From: Haliotis asinina
Lineage: Eukaryota > Mollusca > Gastropoda > Lepetellida > Haliotidae
Reading direction: 5' to 3'
Assembly (NCBI RefSeq): GCF_037392515.1
Contig: NC_090291.1
Location: 18,813,501-18,877,500 of the forward strand
DNA length: 64,000 nt
The notes beneath the pieces were generated by a model. The model had not been told where the DNA came from, searched no databases, and was given only the letters and a program-made list of their open reading frames with translations. Below are positions 32,901-43,725 of this stretch, piece by piece. Every line of letters begins with the position of its first letter. The stretch's first letter is position 1. A program made the position numbers and the translations under genes.

Positions 32901-35900
32901 AATGGAAGACGCGTGGTGCCGAAGTCCCGTGTGCTGGTAACTTGGATGAAAGATGTGGCACTGTGGACGGGATGTCTGTGTATCACCTGGGTAGATAATC
33001 AGATCATTTTGTTGTTGCTGTTTATTGTTTGTCCAGCTAGCTACATGACACTGTCTATAGATTGTCGAGACTAAACCGAACAGTCCAATGACTGACACCA
33101 TGAGCATCTATTTACGAAACTGAGCTACAATAGCATGAAGAAAGCCTGATCAACTAATACCATTACAGATACACCCCGATCCATTAGCTGACAACAGCTA
33201 AGGAAACAGATGGACACGAATTGTAGAACTAAAATATATAATGTGATACTCAAGCAAGCAGCACTGAGGCACATTTGAAAAACCTACACAAGGACTTACG
33301 AACAGATAAAACGAAGTAATCTTCCTATTTCCTAATTCCATTCGTAATTTCATTTATCATACAATGGATATCGTTCTCGGCAGGATAAAGCCAATGCATA
33401 TTTTCGTATCCGTTGGTCTCATATACGAACATAAATGCAAATTAGAGAGGTCATATGCAAAGGACTACTTTATAAACAAACATGACGTCACGGCTAGCTG
33501 TGATCGTATCAGGAGTGAGTGAGTTTGGTTTTACGCCGCTTTTAGCAATATTCCAGCGATATCACGGCGGGGGACACCAGAATATGGGCCTCACACTTTA
33601 TACCCATGTGGGGAATCGAACCCGGGTCTTCGGCGTGACGAGCGAACGCTTTAACCATTAGGCTACCCCACCGCCCCTGATCGTGTAAGGGTTGACGATA
33701 CGATCAGTGCTTTGATCCAAGATAACTCTTGTTTGGTGATGACAGATTGGGCGGATTAAGAAGCGAAGATAGAAATCACAGGCTTACAAAGCTGCCAACT
33801 CCTAGTTCGCTAACCGACTGCCAGTGTGAGCAAGCAGAGCATGAGTTACACAATGAGATAATTTTATTTTAGTTACCTTGTGAATAGTTTATGAGCGCTT
33901 GAGTTAACATAACATGATCACGCTTGATCAGCAAGTTAGGTATGTAATATTTCGGATGTATGGCCTTTCCTGTGAATGGAAAATAGACCCTCATTATTCT
34001 ATTTTAATGTAATCTAACATCATGATATTTTGTTATATTCAAATCGGTCAGCAGACAACCACTGTCAGAATGATATTTTGTCACTGTCAGTGCAGGAACT
34101 GATGACGTACTGAGACAATGTGTAAAATGATAGCGGCCGAAATAAATTCCAAAGAACCAAGATCGAATAATATATCTGTTTTGACTTTAAAACAGTAAAT
34201 ATCAATAAAGAAGTATAAAATATCCCAGTACTCACGTAAGGTTGTCCTACCTGAATGTCAAGAGAACGTTAAACTGTAACTATCTTTGCACATTCCACAA
34301 AGTTTTGTCTCCCGATATTTGACACTTGAAATTGCAGGCCTGGTTTTTTCAAGTTCTATAGTAAAAATGACATTGAATGATTAATGACTTAGCGCATTCG
34401 TGTCTTTTAAGGTGGTCAATGACCTGCATTAAAGTACTGTACGGAAATAGAATAAAACTTCGTTTTTTCACGTTTATCTCCACACTTTATGTGGTTGATA
34501 TACGAAAGTGTGAAAATATGTTAAAATAGGTTGAGCCTAACTACAGTTCCAGTGGTTGGAAGATGTAGGCAGTGCAGGTATTTCATGCCAGGTGAGTCGA
34601 CTTTTCGTCGTCATACCTGGCTGAGAGCGACCTAATTGCCATCTATAGTCTGAGCTACTGCTCTCAGCAACTACTCACGTTTCTAAGTTTTGCTCGATTT
34701 CGCGATTAAACACGCTTTTCTGTAGGTCCTCTTACGCATCCCACCGAATGATCAGTTAGGCCAAAGTGAGTTATTTTGATATATGCTATTTGCGGTTGTG
34801 TAACTATAAGAGATACAGAGTAACATCCTAAAAACAGTTTTGTTGTTTTTTTCTATTTCCGACATTAGGAATAAATACTATGCGTTTAGCTCGCCAAAAC
34901 TCGCTAAATACAATAACAATTCTCAATGCAGGATATTAATCACCCCAAAGCAAACTCGAGTGATAACCCATGTTACCTTGCCTGGACATTTTTATGTCAA
35001 ATATAAATGCCTAAATGTTTTAACGTTCGACCTGACTATATTGATTTTCTTCCAGGGGAAACACAGTTCATCCCTAAACCGACCGGGAAATGCGCCTACG
35101 TTTATAAAAACTATGCAGGAGACATTTACATGACAACAACATCATGTTCAGAAGACAATAAATTCTTATGTTCTTTTACGAGTAAGTGATAACACGGCAC
35201 CTTTCTGTATTTCCACATATTTTTAGAACAGTCTGTTTAAAAAGTAAATGATAACACGGCATCTTTCTGCATTTCCACATATATTTGTAACAATCTCTTT
35301 AACAAGTAAATGATAACACGGCATCTTTCTGCATTTCCACATACTTTTATAACAATCTCTTTAACAAGTAAGTGATAGTACGACATCTTTCTGTATTTCC
35401 ACATATTTTTAGAACAGTCTGTTTAAAAAGTAAATGATAGCACGGCATCTTTCTGCATTTCCACATACATTTGTAACAATCTCTTTAACAAGTAAATGAT
35501 AACACTGCATCTTTCTGTATTTCCACATATTTTTATAACAATCTCTTTAACAAGTAAGTGATAGTACGACATCTTTCTGTACTTCCACATATTTTTATAA
35601 CAGACTGTTTAAAAAGTAAATGATAGCACGGCATCTTTCTGTATTTCCACATATATTTGTAACAATCTCTTTAAAAAGTAAATGATAACACTGCATCTTT
35701 CTGTATTTCCACATATTTTTATAACAATCTCTTTAACAAGTAAGTGATAACACATATTTTATAACAATCTCTGTTGAAACTGTTTTTTACTTTAATTTCA
35801 AATAATTCTATGATTTTAGGTAGATCGTTCAACAGCACGTGTCAAAATAACGTCTCTCCTTCAAACACAAGTCTACCTTGGTCAACGGCGAATGGTTACT

Positions 35901-38900
35901 GCAATCTACTTACATTAGCAACAAGGACATGTGTAAATCTTGCACAACTGTTGCCACAACCGTTAAACTACTGGATTGGTTTGCGCATGTTAACGTCAGT
36001 GAAATGGCTAAATGGCAAGTATTCGAGCGAAAAATGAGTCTGCATTCATACCTTTCCATGTTTGTGCTAAGGGATGAAGCATTGTCAATTTTTATACCAT
36101 GAAGGAACGTTTTCAATTCTGATGCCACAAAGGAATTCAGATAATTTTCATAGGAGGGAACATAATCGGTTCTGATGCCATGAAGGATTTCAGGTCAGGT
36201 TTAAAGGAAAGAACATTTTCACTTGAGACTGATGTGCACTATTGCTATAATAAGCTGATTTCTGTTTGTGATTTGTGTCTTCTTTGAAGGGCGCGATGTA
36301 GTCAGTGACGCACATATAGGTGAAACTGAATTCCCCAGCAGCCTGTCAACATGTCTTGCAGTTATAAAAGACGGGTCATCTAATACCATGAGATACGAGT
36401 GGCTATCATGTGAGAAACCCCATGGATTCATTTGCAGTATTGGTAAGTGTGTTGTTGAGCAAACCTTGCCGTTAGTCCAGGTTCTTTTGAAGCAGGGTTA
36501 AAGCGTTCGCTCGCCACGCCAAAGACCCGGGTTCATAACATGGGTACAGTGTGTGGAGCCCATTTCTGGTGTCCCCCGCCGAGACATTGCGTCCATATCG
36601 CTTAAAGCGGCCTAAAACCATACTCACTCACTTTCTCTTAAAGCTGAAAACGCAAAATAGACATCTCTTTCAATTCACAAATGAGAAGCTTAATTAATGT
36701 AAGAAACTGAGTGAGTGAGTGAGTTTAGTTTTATGCCGCACTCAGCAATATCCCAGCTGTAATCCAATGATCAACAGTATGAACATCGTATCACACAAAT
36801 ACAAACCGATGGCATGTGTTAACCAAGTAAGAAATTGAATGAGGGTAATAATTCTAGTCGCTATAACACATGTTTCTGTCTTTATTTCAAATCCTATGGA
36901 TAAAGCGATAAATAGCGGCTTCACATCATGAGTAATATAGAGTCCATTTTCTTTGAAAGGCCCGACGGAAAACATCGGGATCACGGATATCAGGGCGATT
37001 GGTAAGCATTTCTAAGATGTTCTCTCTTTCCCAGTATGGCATTTGAAGTAAACTTTTGTAAGTAAGTGAAAGAAAGCATTTAATATGACTATATCAGTTC
37101 AGATAGAAGCAGTTGCTTTATCAGATACTAGTGACTAATGAGCACACTGTGACTTAGGAAATAGTATGTCAGTTTCAATAAGAGGGCTGTGGGATAGTGT
37201 AGTGCTTAAAGCGTTCGATCGTCACGCTGAAGACCCGGTTCGATTCCCCGCATGGGTACAATATTCCGATGTCCCCGAGGGCTGCAATATTGCTAAAAGT
37301 GGCGTAAAACAAAACTCACTCACTCACTCATCCTTACTTGTGTAAGGTAAACGTAAATATATAGTAAGAGAACACCGTATACATAGAGTGAGGGAGGGAC
37401 AAAACAACATTTCGTCATATCCGTCAGTTCGTCATAAGGCTTTTCTATACGTAGATTCTATACATGCCTCCTTCACTAGAACTGATAAGTTCACACATTA
37501 CCCACACTCACATATCATCATGAATTCTGAAATCCTTTCTCATTGTAGGAATGTACATTGGTATTGGTATTGGGTGTACATTACTTGTGACTGCCATATG
37601 TGTTCCGATCCTCATGAAAAGGTGAGAAATTTCGAAATTAAACTTTGCTTCATTGATTGATTGCCGCAGTCAGTAATAATTTAGCTATGTGGCAGCAATA
37701 ATCGAGTCTGCAATCGAGTCTCCAATGATCAACAGTATGAGCATCGTACTACACAAATAGGAACCGATGGCATGTGTTAACCAAGTCGACGAGCCTGACC
37801 ACCCGACCCCGTTAGTCGTCTCTCACGACAAGCATGATTTATTGAAGACCAGTTCTAACCCGGATGTTACACAAGTGTATATCCTTATGCAGTGTGTTAA
37901 ATCATTCTTCCCCTGACAGTGGTGTTGTAACTAAGGATACGCCCACTGACATGTGATTGAAGATTTCCCTTTTGCCGTACTTCCTCTTCTTTTGTTCTTG
38001 TACGGCGTTCGAACTGTTACATATCTATGACATAAACATATCCAAGTATGAAGTAAAAGTCGAAAACTACATTTGTGAATTTTCACTTTAACATTCATGT
38101 GATATCGACCAAAAAACGACTTTGAAACAGACAATCTTGAAGTGTCAACTTAGTGTCAGACATAACCTCCTGTGATGTAAATAAATACGAGAGGAGTCGA
38201 TTGGGTAGCCTGCTTGTTATAGCTTTCACTCATCACGTAGTGGCCAGGGGTTCGATTCCCCCCATATGGCGCCCCATCCGCGATATTGCTGGAATACTAC
38301 TAAAAGCGGTATAAAATGTACCCACTATTAGACATAATTTCGTGTGTATTGAGCAAGGAGGTACGGACGGCTGTGTAGTCTAAGAGCCGCCAGTCACTTT
38401 CACGACAAACTTAGTATCATACCTTGCCAAAGTTTTTTGTACTATTGCTTGCGCCTTCGCTCGCTCCCTCCCTGTCCTCCCTCCCTCAAACATTGTGTGT
38501 ACAGATATATGAGAAAACCACTTTATCGCAGTGTTCCTCTATTTATTCTCAGATTTTCACCAATAATGCGATACAAAACTTGTGAAGAGCCTTTAAAAAG
38601 CCGAACACTTGTGTGTTCCCTGATTTGTTTCCCACTGTATATGAAAAATCAGTGTTACATATGAATTTGTATTCAATCGCTCAATTTGTGTCATATGAAC
38701 AATTTACCTCAATACTATTCTAATGATATCGTGGATATATGTTTCAGACAGAAAATGCTGTGTTTCAAGAGTAAAGAGGGCCATCAACAAGTTCAATTCC
38801 ACACAGGAAGGACGACAAACGGTGTGGATATTGACAGTAGGCCTGAAAACTCAGAATACAGTGTCATAGATCAGCATGAACACAGGCTTACAAAACCTGA

Positions 38901-39402
38901 GTCCCCAGACGTTTATAACTTTCTGTCAGGAGCGACACAACAGAAGAGCAAGATGACCTGTATAAACCCCTACAGTCACCTCTCCGGACCTGGGAAACAC
39001 ACAAAGTACACAGGAGACTATGACACGACAGAGTCCTTGCAGCGTGGAGGAGACTCGAGTTCTGGAGCTACTGGACGGTACAGTGATACATCTTCTTGTG
39101 TAGACCAACAAGGTGAACGATGTCATCTTCTGGATGAACAGGAGACTGGGGAGAATCACTACAACGTCCTCGGCAAGCAGGTCTCTTCACGGGATGGTTC
39201 TAGTCACGTTGGTATCTACGACCGCATAGGTACGGAGAATGGGCTTTATGACCTAACGCTGCACGTAAAGACAGTCTTAAGAACTGACTCGTACAGTCAC
39301 GTCAGTAGGCCTTATATGTATTTGGAGGACGGGCAATGTGAAGCTGTAGACACGAAAGGAAATAAGAACGCACAAGGTGATACCTATAACCACACTGCTT
39401 AG
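29907..39402 (+). CDS. CTL-B: transmembrane receptor with two CTLDs
   Basis: Exons: 29907-29994 (signal peptide, MKGRAGRMRLVIWLVAHGVQ), 31161-31352 and 35056-35181 (CTLD1 halves), 35820-36014 and 36290-36442 (CTLD2 halves), 37549-37621 (membrane segment IGIGIGCTLLVTAICVPIL) and 38748-39402 (tail). They sum to 1482 bases, 493 residues plus stop. Ectodomain junctions are all phase 1 and the membrane-tail junction is phase 2, as in CTL-A. CTLD1 shows WWGSQRRC, YYWIGAMAYGTWNWT, GKCAYVYKN and NKFLCSF. CTLD2 shows NYWIGL, KWLNG, STCLAVIKD and PHGFICSIG. Neither has EPN or WND. The CTLD2 intron needs a GC donor (GCAAGT, 36015). Two more exons (32372-32990) could add a WSC domain in frame. The tail carries many tyrosine motifs. 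Probably a signalling recognition receptor paralogous to CTL-A. Confidence 0.78.
30140..30658. repeat. 29-bp minisatellite in CTL-B intron 1
   Basis: The unit is ttcagtatctatggtttaca plus caagaatca, with about 18 copies at 29-bp spacing. Overlapping open frames rich in IYGLHK are artefacts of the repeat. Confidence 0.93.
30919..31008. repeat. Microsatellite (CATA)n(CGTA)n(CATA)n
   Basis: A CGTA core is flanked by CATA units, in CTL-B intron 1 shortly before the first CTLD exon. Confidence 0.93.
31480..31850 (+). repeat. Family D-like repeat with internal ~60-bp duplication
   Basis: tccttactccatg and tttattatgaagaacacaat recur three times (31600-31745). The stretch ends with aataaagaagttgatgtcca as in family D. 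Confidence 0.45.
31955..32295 (+). mobile_element. SINE-C in CTL-B intron 2
   Basis: gtaagtccccatggtcccta, then a gtccttcgatgacag block, ending with cactcactcaag. Decayed but in order. Confidence 0.6.
32372..32990 (+). CDS. WSC-domain cassette (two exons) inside CTL-B
   Basis: Exon W1 (32372-32511) and exon W2 (32861-32990) join in phase 0 and have phase-1 outer ends, 270 bases in all, so they can be included in or skipped from CTL-B without a frame change. W2 follows a strong acceptor (ctctttgttgctag). Joined, they read as a WSC domain: YQYAGYRKLP, FRCNRHCKEDYSVFGLS, GKTCYCFKTVPEDEW, EVPCAGNLDERCG and SVYHL. Six cysteines remain of the usual eight; the GCY cysteine near the start and the one before the PCxG segment are absent. 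WSC domains are extracellular and often bind carbohydrate. The position, between the two halves of CTLD1, is odd; use as an alternative exon or a decayed insertion is possible. Confidence 0.6.
32991..33512. other. Intronic stretch with decayed SINE-A
   Basis: A relic reverse SINE-A is visible at about 33050-33190 (gacaccatgagcatctattt). Nothing else recognised. Confidence 0.4.
33513..33680 (-). mobile_element. SINE-B, well preserved
   Basis: Reverse copy with gtgagtgagtttggttttac tail, ggggaatcgaacccgggtct (B box complement) and cgctttaaccattaggctac (A box complement). Confidence 0.85.
33681..35055. other. Intronic stretch before CTLD1 second half
   Basis: No exon with convincing phase was found. 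An imperfect palindrome (tgccaggtgagtcgac with a mirrored tacctggc) lies near 34588-34622. Confidence 0.35.
35182..35765. repeat. 62-bp minisatellite starting at a splice donor
   Basis: Units begin at 35188, 35250, 35312 and 35374 (gata-acacgg) at 62-bp spacing, with about 9.4 copies. The array begins exactly at the exon 3 donor A|GTAAGTGATA. Later units repeat it as aGTAAGTGATAg or aGTAAATGATA. Units 4-6 and 7-9 form a 186-bp trimer repeat. Confidence 0.9.
36500..36640 (+). mobile_element. SINE-B fragment
   Basis: gttaaagcgttcgctcgcca and gaagacccgggttc-like core, then tggtgtcccccgccgagaca and a cactcactt tail; part of the head is missing. Confidence 0.75.
36706..36840 (-). mobile_element. 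SINE-A with internal deletion
   Basis: gtgagtgagtgagtttagtt, then a jump from the ccagctg block to aatccaatgatcaacag. Confidence 0.75.
37185..37332 (+). mobile_element. SINE-B
   Basis: gatagtgtagtgcttaaagc (A-box region), acccggttcgattccccgca (B box) and a gcgtaaaacaaaactcactc tail. Confidence 0.8.
37665..37875 (-). mobile_element. SINE-A, decayed
   Basis: gaaccgatggcatgtgttaa, accaagtcgacgagcctgac and ccgttagtcgtctctcacg mark a reverse SINE-A in CTL-B intron 6. Confidence 0.75.
38195..38330 (+). mobile_element. SINE-B, decayed
   Basis: ggggttcgattccccccata is the B-box region; the tail aaagcggtataaaatgtacc is mutated. Confidence 0.6.
38748..39402 (+). CDS. CTL-B cytoplasmic tail exon
   Basis: It begins after gtttcag, completing an Arg codon, and runs 218 codons to TAG 39400-39402. 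The tail has seven YxxL/I/V motifs: YSVI (in SEYSVI, an ITIM-type context), YNFL, YSHL, YNVL, YDRI, YSHV and YMYL. It also has GDYDTTE, GLYDLTL and a final TYNHT. The first four elements align with the CTL-A tail. This density is unusual and suggests a docking platform for SH2-domain proteins; no kinase domain is present. Confidence 0.8.
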
Positions 39403-40183
39403 GATTATAGCAACTTAAAGAAGAAAATTAAAATGTTTAGCAACTTAAAGAAGGTAAATGTTTAGTGTTATAATATGTCACTTTGACGTTGACTTGACCG
39501 TGGTTGTAATGTTGAACATGAGCAATACAGACGTGATGGAGAAGACAGCCATCCAAAGTATTTCAACAGGACCTCGTGTCTGGAACCCATTCTTCTGATG
39601 TGCGGATTTGATTTTCCTTTCAAAGATAATGTCATTACATCTAGTCTGTCTCTCAGTCCCCGAACCACATTATTTTACCTCACGCCAAGCAATCTCTGCA
39701 ATGCTAAAGCCTTAAATGAAGCAAATCTAGATTTAATCAGGTTTAGGTCTGAATCTCTGGTCTCCCTGGGTCTCCTTTTCAATTAAAATGGGTTTGTTTG
39801 TTACTGTCAAAATTATATATATATTCAGAGACTTAGTCTGCATTACATCCATTCACGTGGGTTTTGAGAACACAAATTAAAATTGTCTCAACTCGGTTTA
39901 TTACTTTTATAAAAATCAGGACATCCGTGACGAAAAAATAAGAGTAAGTATATTATATGAGCTTATTTCTTCACCGTGGGGTATTTAATTTCTAACTACA
40001 CCATGTATATTTCCATTGTGTGGTGTATACATCACTTCATGGTGTCATACAAGTTGACAAGTTAATCCGATTCATTGAGGGAACTTTCAATCAAGTCTGT
40101 GGGATCTTTTCATGGCAATAAGAGACACATCAGCGACATATGAAAGTGACCTAAAACGTTGTAGTGACGCATTGACAAAAGTC
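39403..40183. other. 3' region of CTL-B, gene-free
   Basis: A short direct repeat (agcaacttaaagaag) follows the stop. No other gene or repeat was recognised. Confidence 0.4.
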
Positions 40184-40420
40184 AGTGAGTGAGTGTGAAC
40201 CAGAATGTTTTGTATATTCAATAAACACAAATTGTCTAACATCCAGTCATCGAAGGGTTGTAAAATAACTAGAGTATGACAGCTAGTGTTTAAAACTAGC
40301 ATGTAAAATATTTTACGAACACAACGCTATACAAAAAACAGGTCACAGATCTCCAAGAAGTGAACGTAGATACCATACTAGGGACTACGGGGAGATACAG
40401 CACCTGCATGAACTCGGATA
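40184..40420 (-). mobile_element. SINE-C, decayed
   Basis: gtcagtgagtgagtgtgaac at the tail side and ccatactagggactacgggg at the other end. Confidence 0.6.
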
Positions 40421-40424
40421 GAGT

Positions 40425-40682
40425 AGATCTTCAGCAGCCCATGCTTGCCACAAATGGTGACTATGCGTGTTGTAAGGGGCGACTAACGGGATCGGGTGGT
40501 TAGGCTCAAGGGCTTGCTTGACATATGTCATCGGTTCTCTGCTGTGCAGATGGATGCTCATGATGTTAATCACTGGATGTTCTGGTCCAAACATGATTAT
40601 TTACAGACCGCCTCCATATAGCTGGGATATTGCTGAGTGCGGCGTAAAACTAGACTCGCTTACTCACTCACTCACTCACTCA
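40425..40682 (+). mobile_element. SINE-A with (ACTC)n tail
   Basis: gatcttcagcagcccatgct at the start, gcgactaacgggatcgggtg in the middle and a cttactcactcactcactca end. Confidence 0.85.
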
Positions 40683-41200
40683 TATGTTTTGCTAAATATG
40701 TCATATTCGTGAAAATATGATGTGAGAAATTGAAGGATGAAGCGACTACAGACTGACCAGCATCAGACCTCCGCATAGCACGTTCACGTTCTTGATTTAA
40801 AAGGCGTGGCATTTCCAAACAAGGAATACAATTTTAGAAAAGTTAAATTGTGTTTTCCAGCTCACATTCAAGGTTCAGGCAAACATGCACCGAATGACCT
40901 CATGAATCTGGGGGTTTTTTTAATCTTTATCTAGGCTTCAAATTCAAGGTTTGCACGAGAACGCAAAACTTCACGAAAGTCAAGCATATTCGCTGTTGAC
41001 TATTGTTTAATATAATTGGAAATTTAATTGAAAAAGAAAAATATGGAAATTTAACAGTGTCACGTTTTCAGTTTTTCGGAGAACCATGGGATCTTACTAC
41101 TTTTTCAGGATTCAGCTAAGATATACACAACATTGTCATGGCCAAAATGCTTTCATCTTATTTCATATACATGTACTTTTACAATATATCATTCCATTTT
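40683..41200. other. Gene-free stretch
   Basis: AT-rich; nothing recognised. Confidence 0.35.
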
Positions 41201-41897
41201 CACAACAGTCTTACTGATTGACAATATTCAAGTTAATTTCCCAACGCGATGATACCAACATTAAAATAATACACAACAGTCTTACTGATAGACAATATTC
41301 AAGTTAATTTCCCAACTCGATGATACCAACATTAAAATAATACACAACAGTCTTAATGATTGACAATATTCAAGTTAATTTCCCAACATTAAAATAATAC
41401 ACAACAATCTTACTGATAGACAATATTCAAGTTAATTTCCCAACTCGATGATACAAAAATCAAAATAATACACAACAGTCTTACTGATAGACAATATTCA
41501 AGTTAATTTCCCAACTCGATGATACCAACATTAAAATAATACACAACAGTCTTACTGATAGACAATATTCAAGTTAATTTCCCAACTCGATGATACCAAC
41601 ATTAAAATAATACACAACAGTCTTACTGATAGACAATATTCAAGTTAATTTCCCAACTCGATGATACCAACATTAAAATAATACACAACAGTCTTACTGA
41701 TAGACAATATTCAAGTTAATTTCCCAACTCGATGATACCAACATTAAAATAATGCACAACAGTCTTACTGATAGACAATATTCAAGTTAATTTCCCAACT
41801 CGATGATACCAACATTAAAATAATACACAACAGTCTTAATGATTGACAATATTCAAGTTAATTTCCCAACTCGATGATACCAGCATTAAAATAATAC
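41201..41897. repeat. 71-bp minisatellite, about 10 copies
   Basis: Each unit starts cacaacagtcttactgatag and contains attcaagttaatttcccaac. Period 71 bp; the third unit has a 13-bp deletion. The array abuts a SINE-C. Confidence 0.93.
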
Positions 41898-41901
41898 GCA
41901 A

Positions 41902-42200
41902 AGTGAGTGAGTGAATGAGTTAAAATTTATTGTCACATCGGCAATATTTCAGCCATATCGTGACGAAAACGATTAATCACCAAAATGCATAATTAATTAA
42001 TCGCACATTGTAAAAACCTCTCAACTAACTAAAACATCACAGAGAAGAATGCAAAACTAGTAATTAGATCTAAAACAATTTAACTATAGAGGACACTTTA
42101 ATATAAAAATGGGCTATAGGTTGTCAACAACTGAAGGTAGATCACCACACTAGGGACCATGGGGACTTGCGGTACATTTGCTACCTGCATAGGCCCAAGC
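41902..42200 (-). mobile_element. SINE-C, nearly full length
   Basis: gtgagtgagtgaatgagtta, aatatttcagccatatcgtg, gaaggtagatcaccacacta and accatggggacttgcggtac in order. One of the best SINE-C copies. Confidence 0.8.
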
Positions 42201-43084
42201 TGGATATAAACAAGGCATGAATGAATAATTTAAAACTTTTGATGAACATTTAATTTTTAACTAAATAATATCACTGACAAAATACTGTCCTCTTGGACAG
42301 ATGTTGACCCTGTTCATGATAAGCAGTCAGGGTTGAATATAAAACGTATACAGATCGAGCCAAAGAGACAACTTATAGAGAAGCGAACCTTTCATATGTC
42401 CATGTTGTGTCGTGTGCCTATATTATTAATATAAACAGTGCATTTGTTGTGTGCTAATTATATAAGTTTTACAAGCGATACCAACTAAAAGGATCAATAT
42501 CATTTCTGTTTTACTGCAAATGCAGCTTGTTAGTGAACGTGGTCGATAATTTCAAGGATCGGTATGGTCAGCCAATGTTAATGTAGCACTTCTGTAGAGC
42601 CACGGTGTGAATCTGACACATAGTAATTTACCTAGATTTGATGAGGTGTGACTCAATGCTTAAGCATTCAAAGATAAATGGGTGTACTGGCAGGAATGTT
42701 ATCTGTCGATTCCAAAACCACACTCTAAGTATCAACTTCAAACGACTTCAACTTTATAACTCTAAAATACGACTGCCATTACATCGAAATGTTGCATTAA
42801 TACATCACATTTAAGACGTGATGAGGACTACCACACGCACGCACGCTGACGGACGGACGGACGGACGGACAGATAGATACACACGCATGTATGCATGCAG
42901 ACAACTTTTGATTTTTCGTGTTTTTGGCTTTTTTCTGCATTGTTTTTGCTTCAGACGCCGAGAAGTCAATAATACAATAATAATAATAATAATACATCTA
43001 AGAATTCCGCCTGTCCCTGCTGTAATGACACATGCAGTGCCATATGCCAGATATTAATCTCAGTCCTGATATGTCAATTCCAAT
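42201..43084. other. Gene-free stretch with small microsatellites
   Basis: Contains (GGAC)n at about 42850-42871 and (AAT)n at about 42970-42994. No gene recognised. Confidence 0.5.
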
Positions 43085-43670
43085 GCCAGTTGTTTATACC
43101 ACTGGCTCATTACTCATTAAAGTTTCACTCGTGGACAAATTCTTTCAAAATCCGAATATCATAAACGTTGACACAGCTCTTCCACCAAGCAAACACAGAC
43201 TGTAGTATCGGATTGACGTCCACTAATGACTGCACATAAAGTAGATGGCTGTCGATTCAGTTGGACTTAGACAATTACCCAGTACGTAAGGATCTTGGGC
43301 GTTCCAAGTAAATAGTTACATTTCACTTATGGACTGACTTCACATACCTCTGAACAAGATGACAAACATTTATTGTGTGAGTATCTGTTGTACTTTTTAG
43401 ACGATAGTGACGATGACACTACTTAGACTGTTTTAATGAGTATATTCCAGTGATCGGATGGTAAAGTTATGAAAATTATCAATAGTCGTGCATCCTTCTA
43501 TCAACTCGATCTAGTAACACAAAGCTGCATAAATGTGTCCTTGTTCACTAGGCTAATACCACTATTACAACGGTGTTTGGTTAATATTGACCATGTCAAC
43601 CAAGCTGTGTAGTATTCATATATCAACAGATAGATATTACGTCATGCACCATTGAAACTGAAGGTATATA
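43085..43670 (+). promoter_or_regulatory. Upstream region of copy 3 with TATA element
   Basis: Aligns with 4610-5230 upstream of copy 2, including gatagatattacgtcatg with its CRE/ATF-like core. The TATA-like tatata is at 43665-43670, 61 bp before the ATG. Confidence 0.6.
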
Positions 43671-43725
43671 TGCCCCTTGACAAAGCATCCTTGCCTGTGA
43701 TGAGAATTACCAAATACGATAGTTT

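Noticed and set aside
34840..35030. Extra CTL-B exon (frame with SQCRILITPKQ)
   Set aside because: It runs into the intron and polypyrimidine tract before the CTLD exon, and its phase and domain content give no support.
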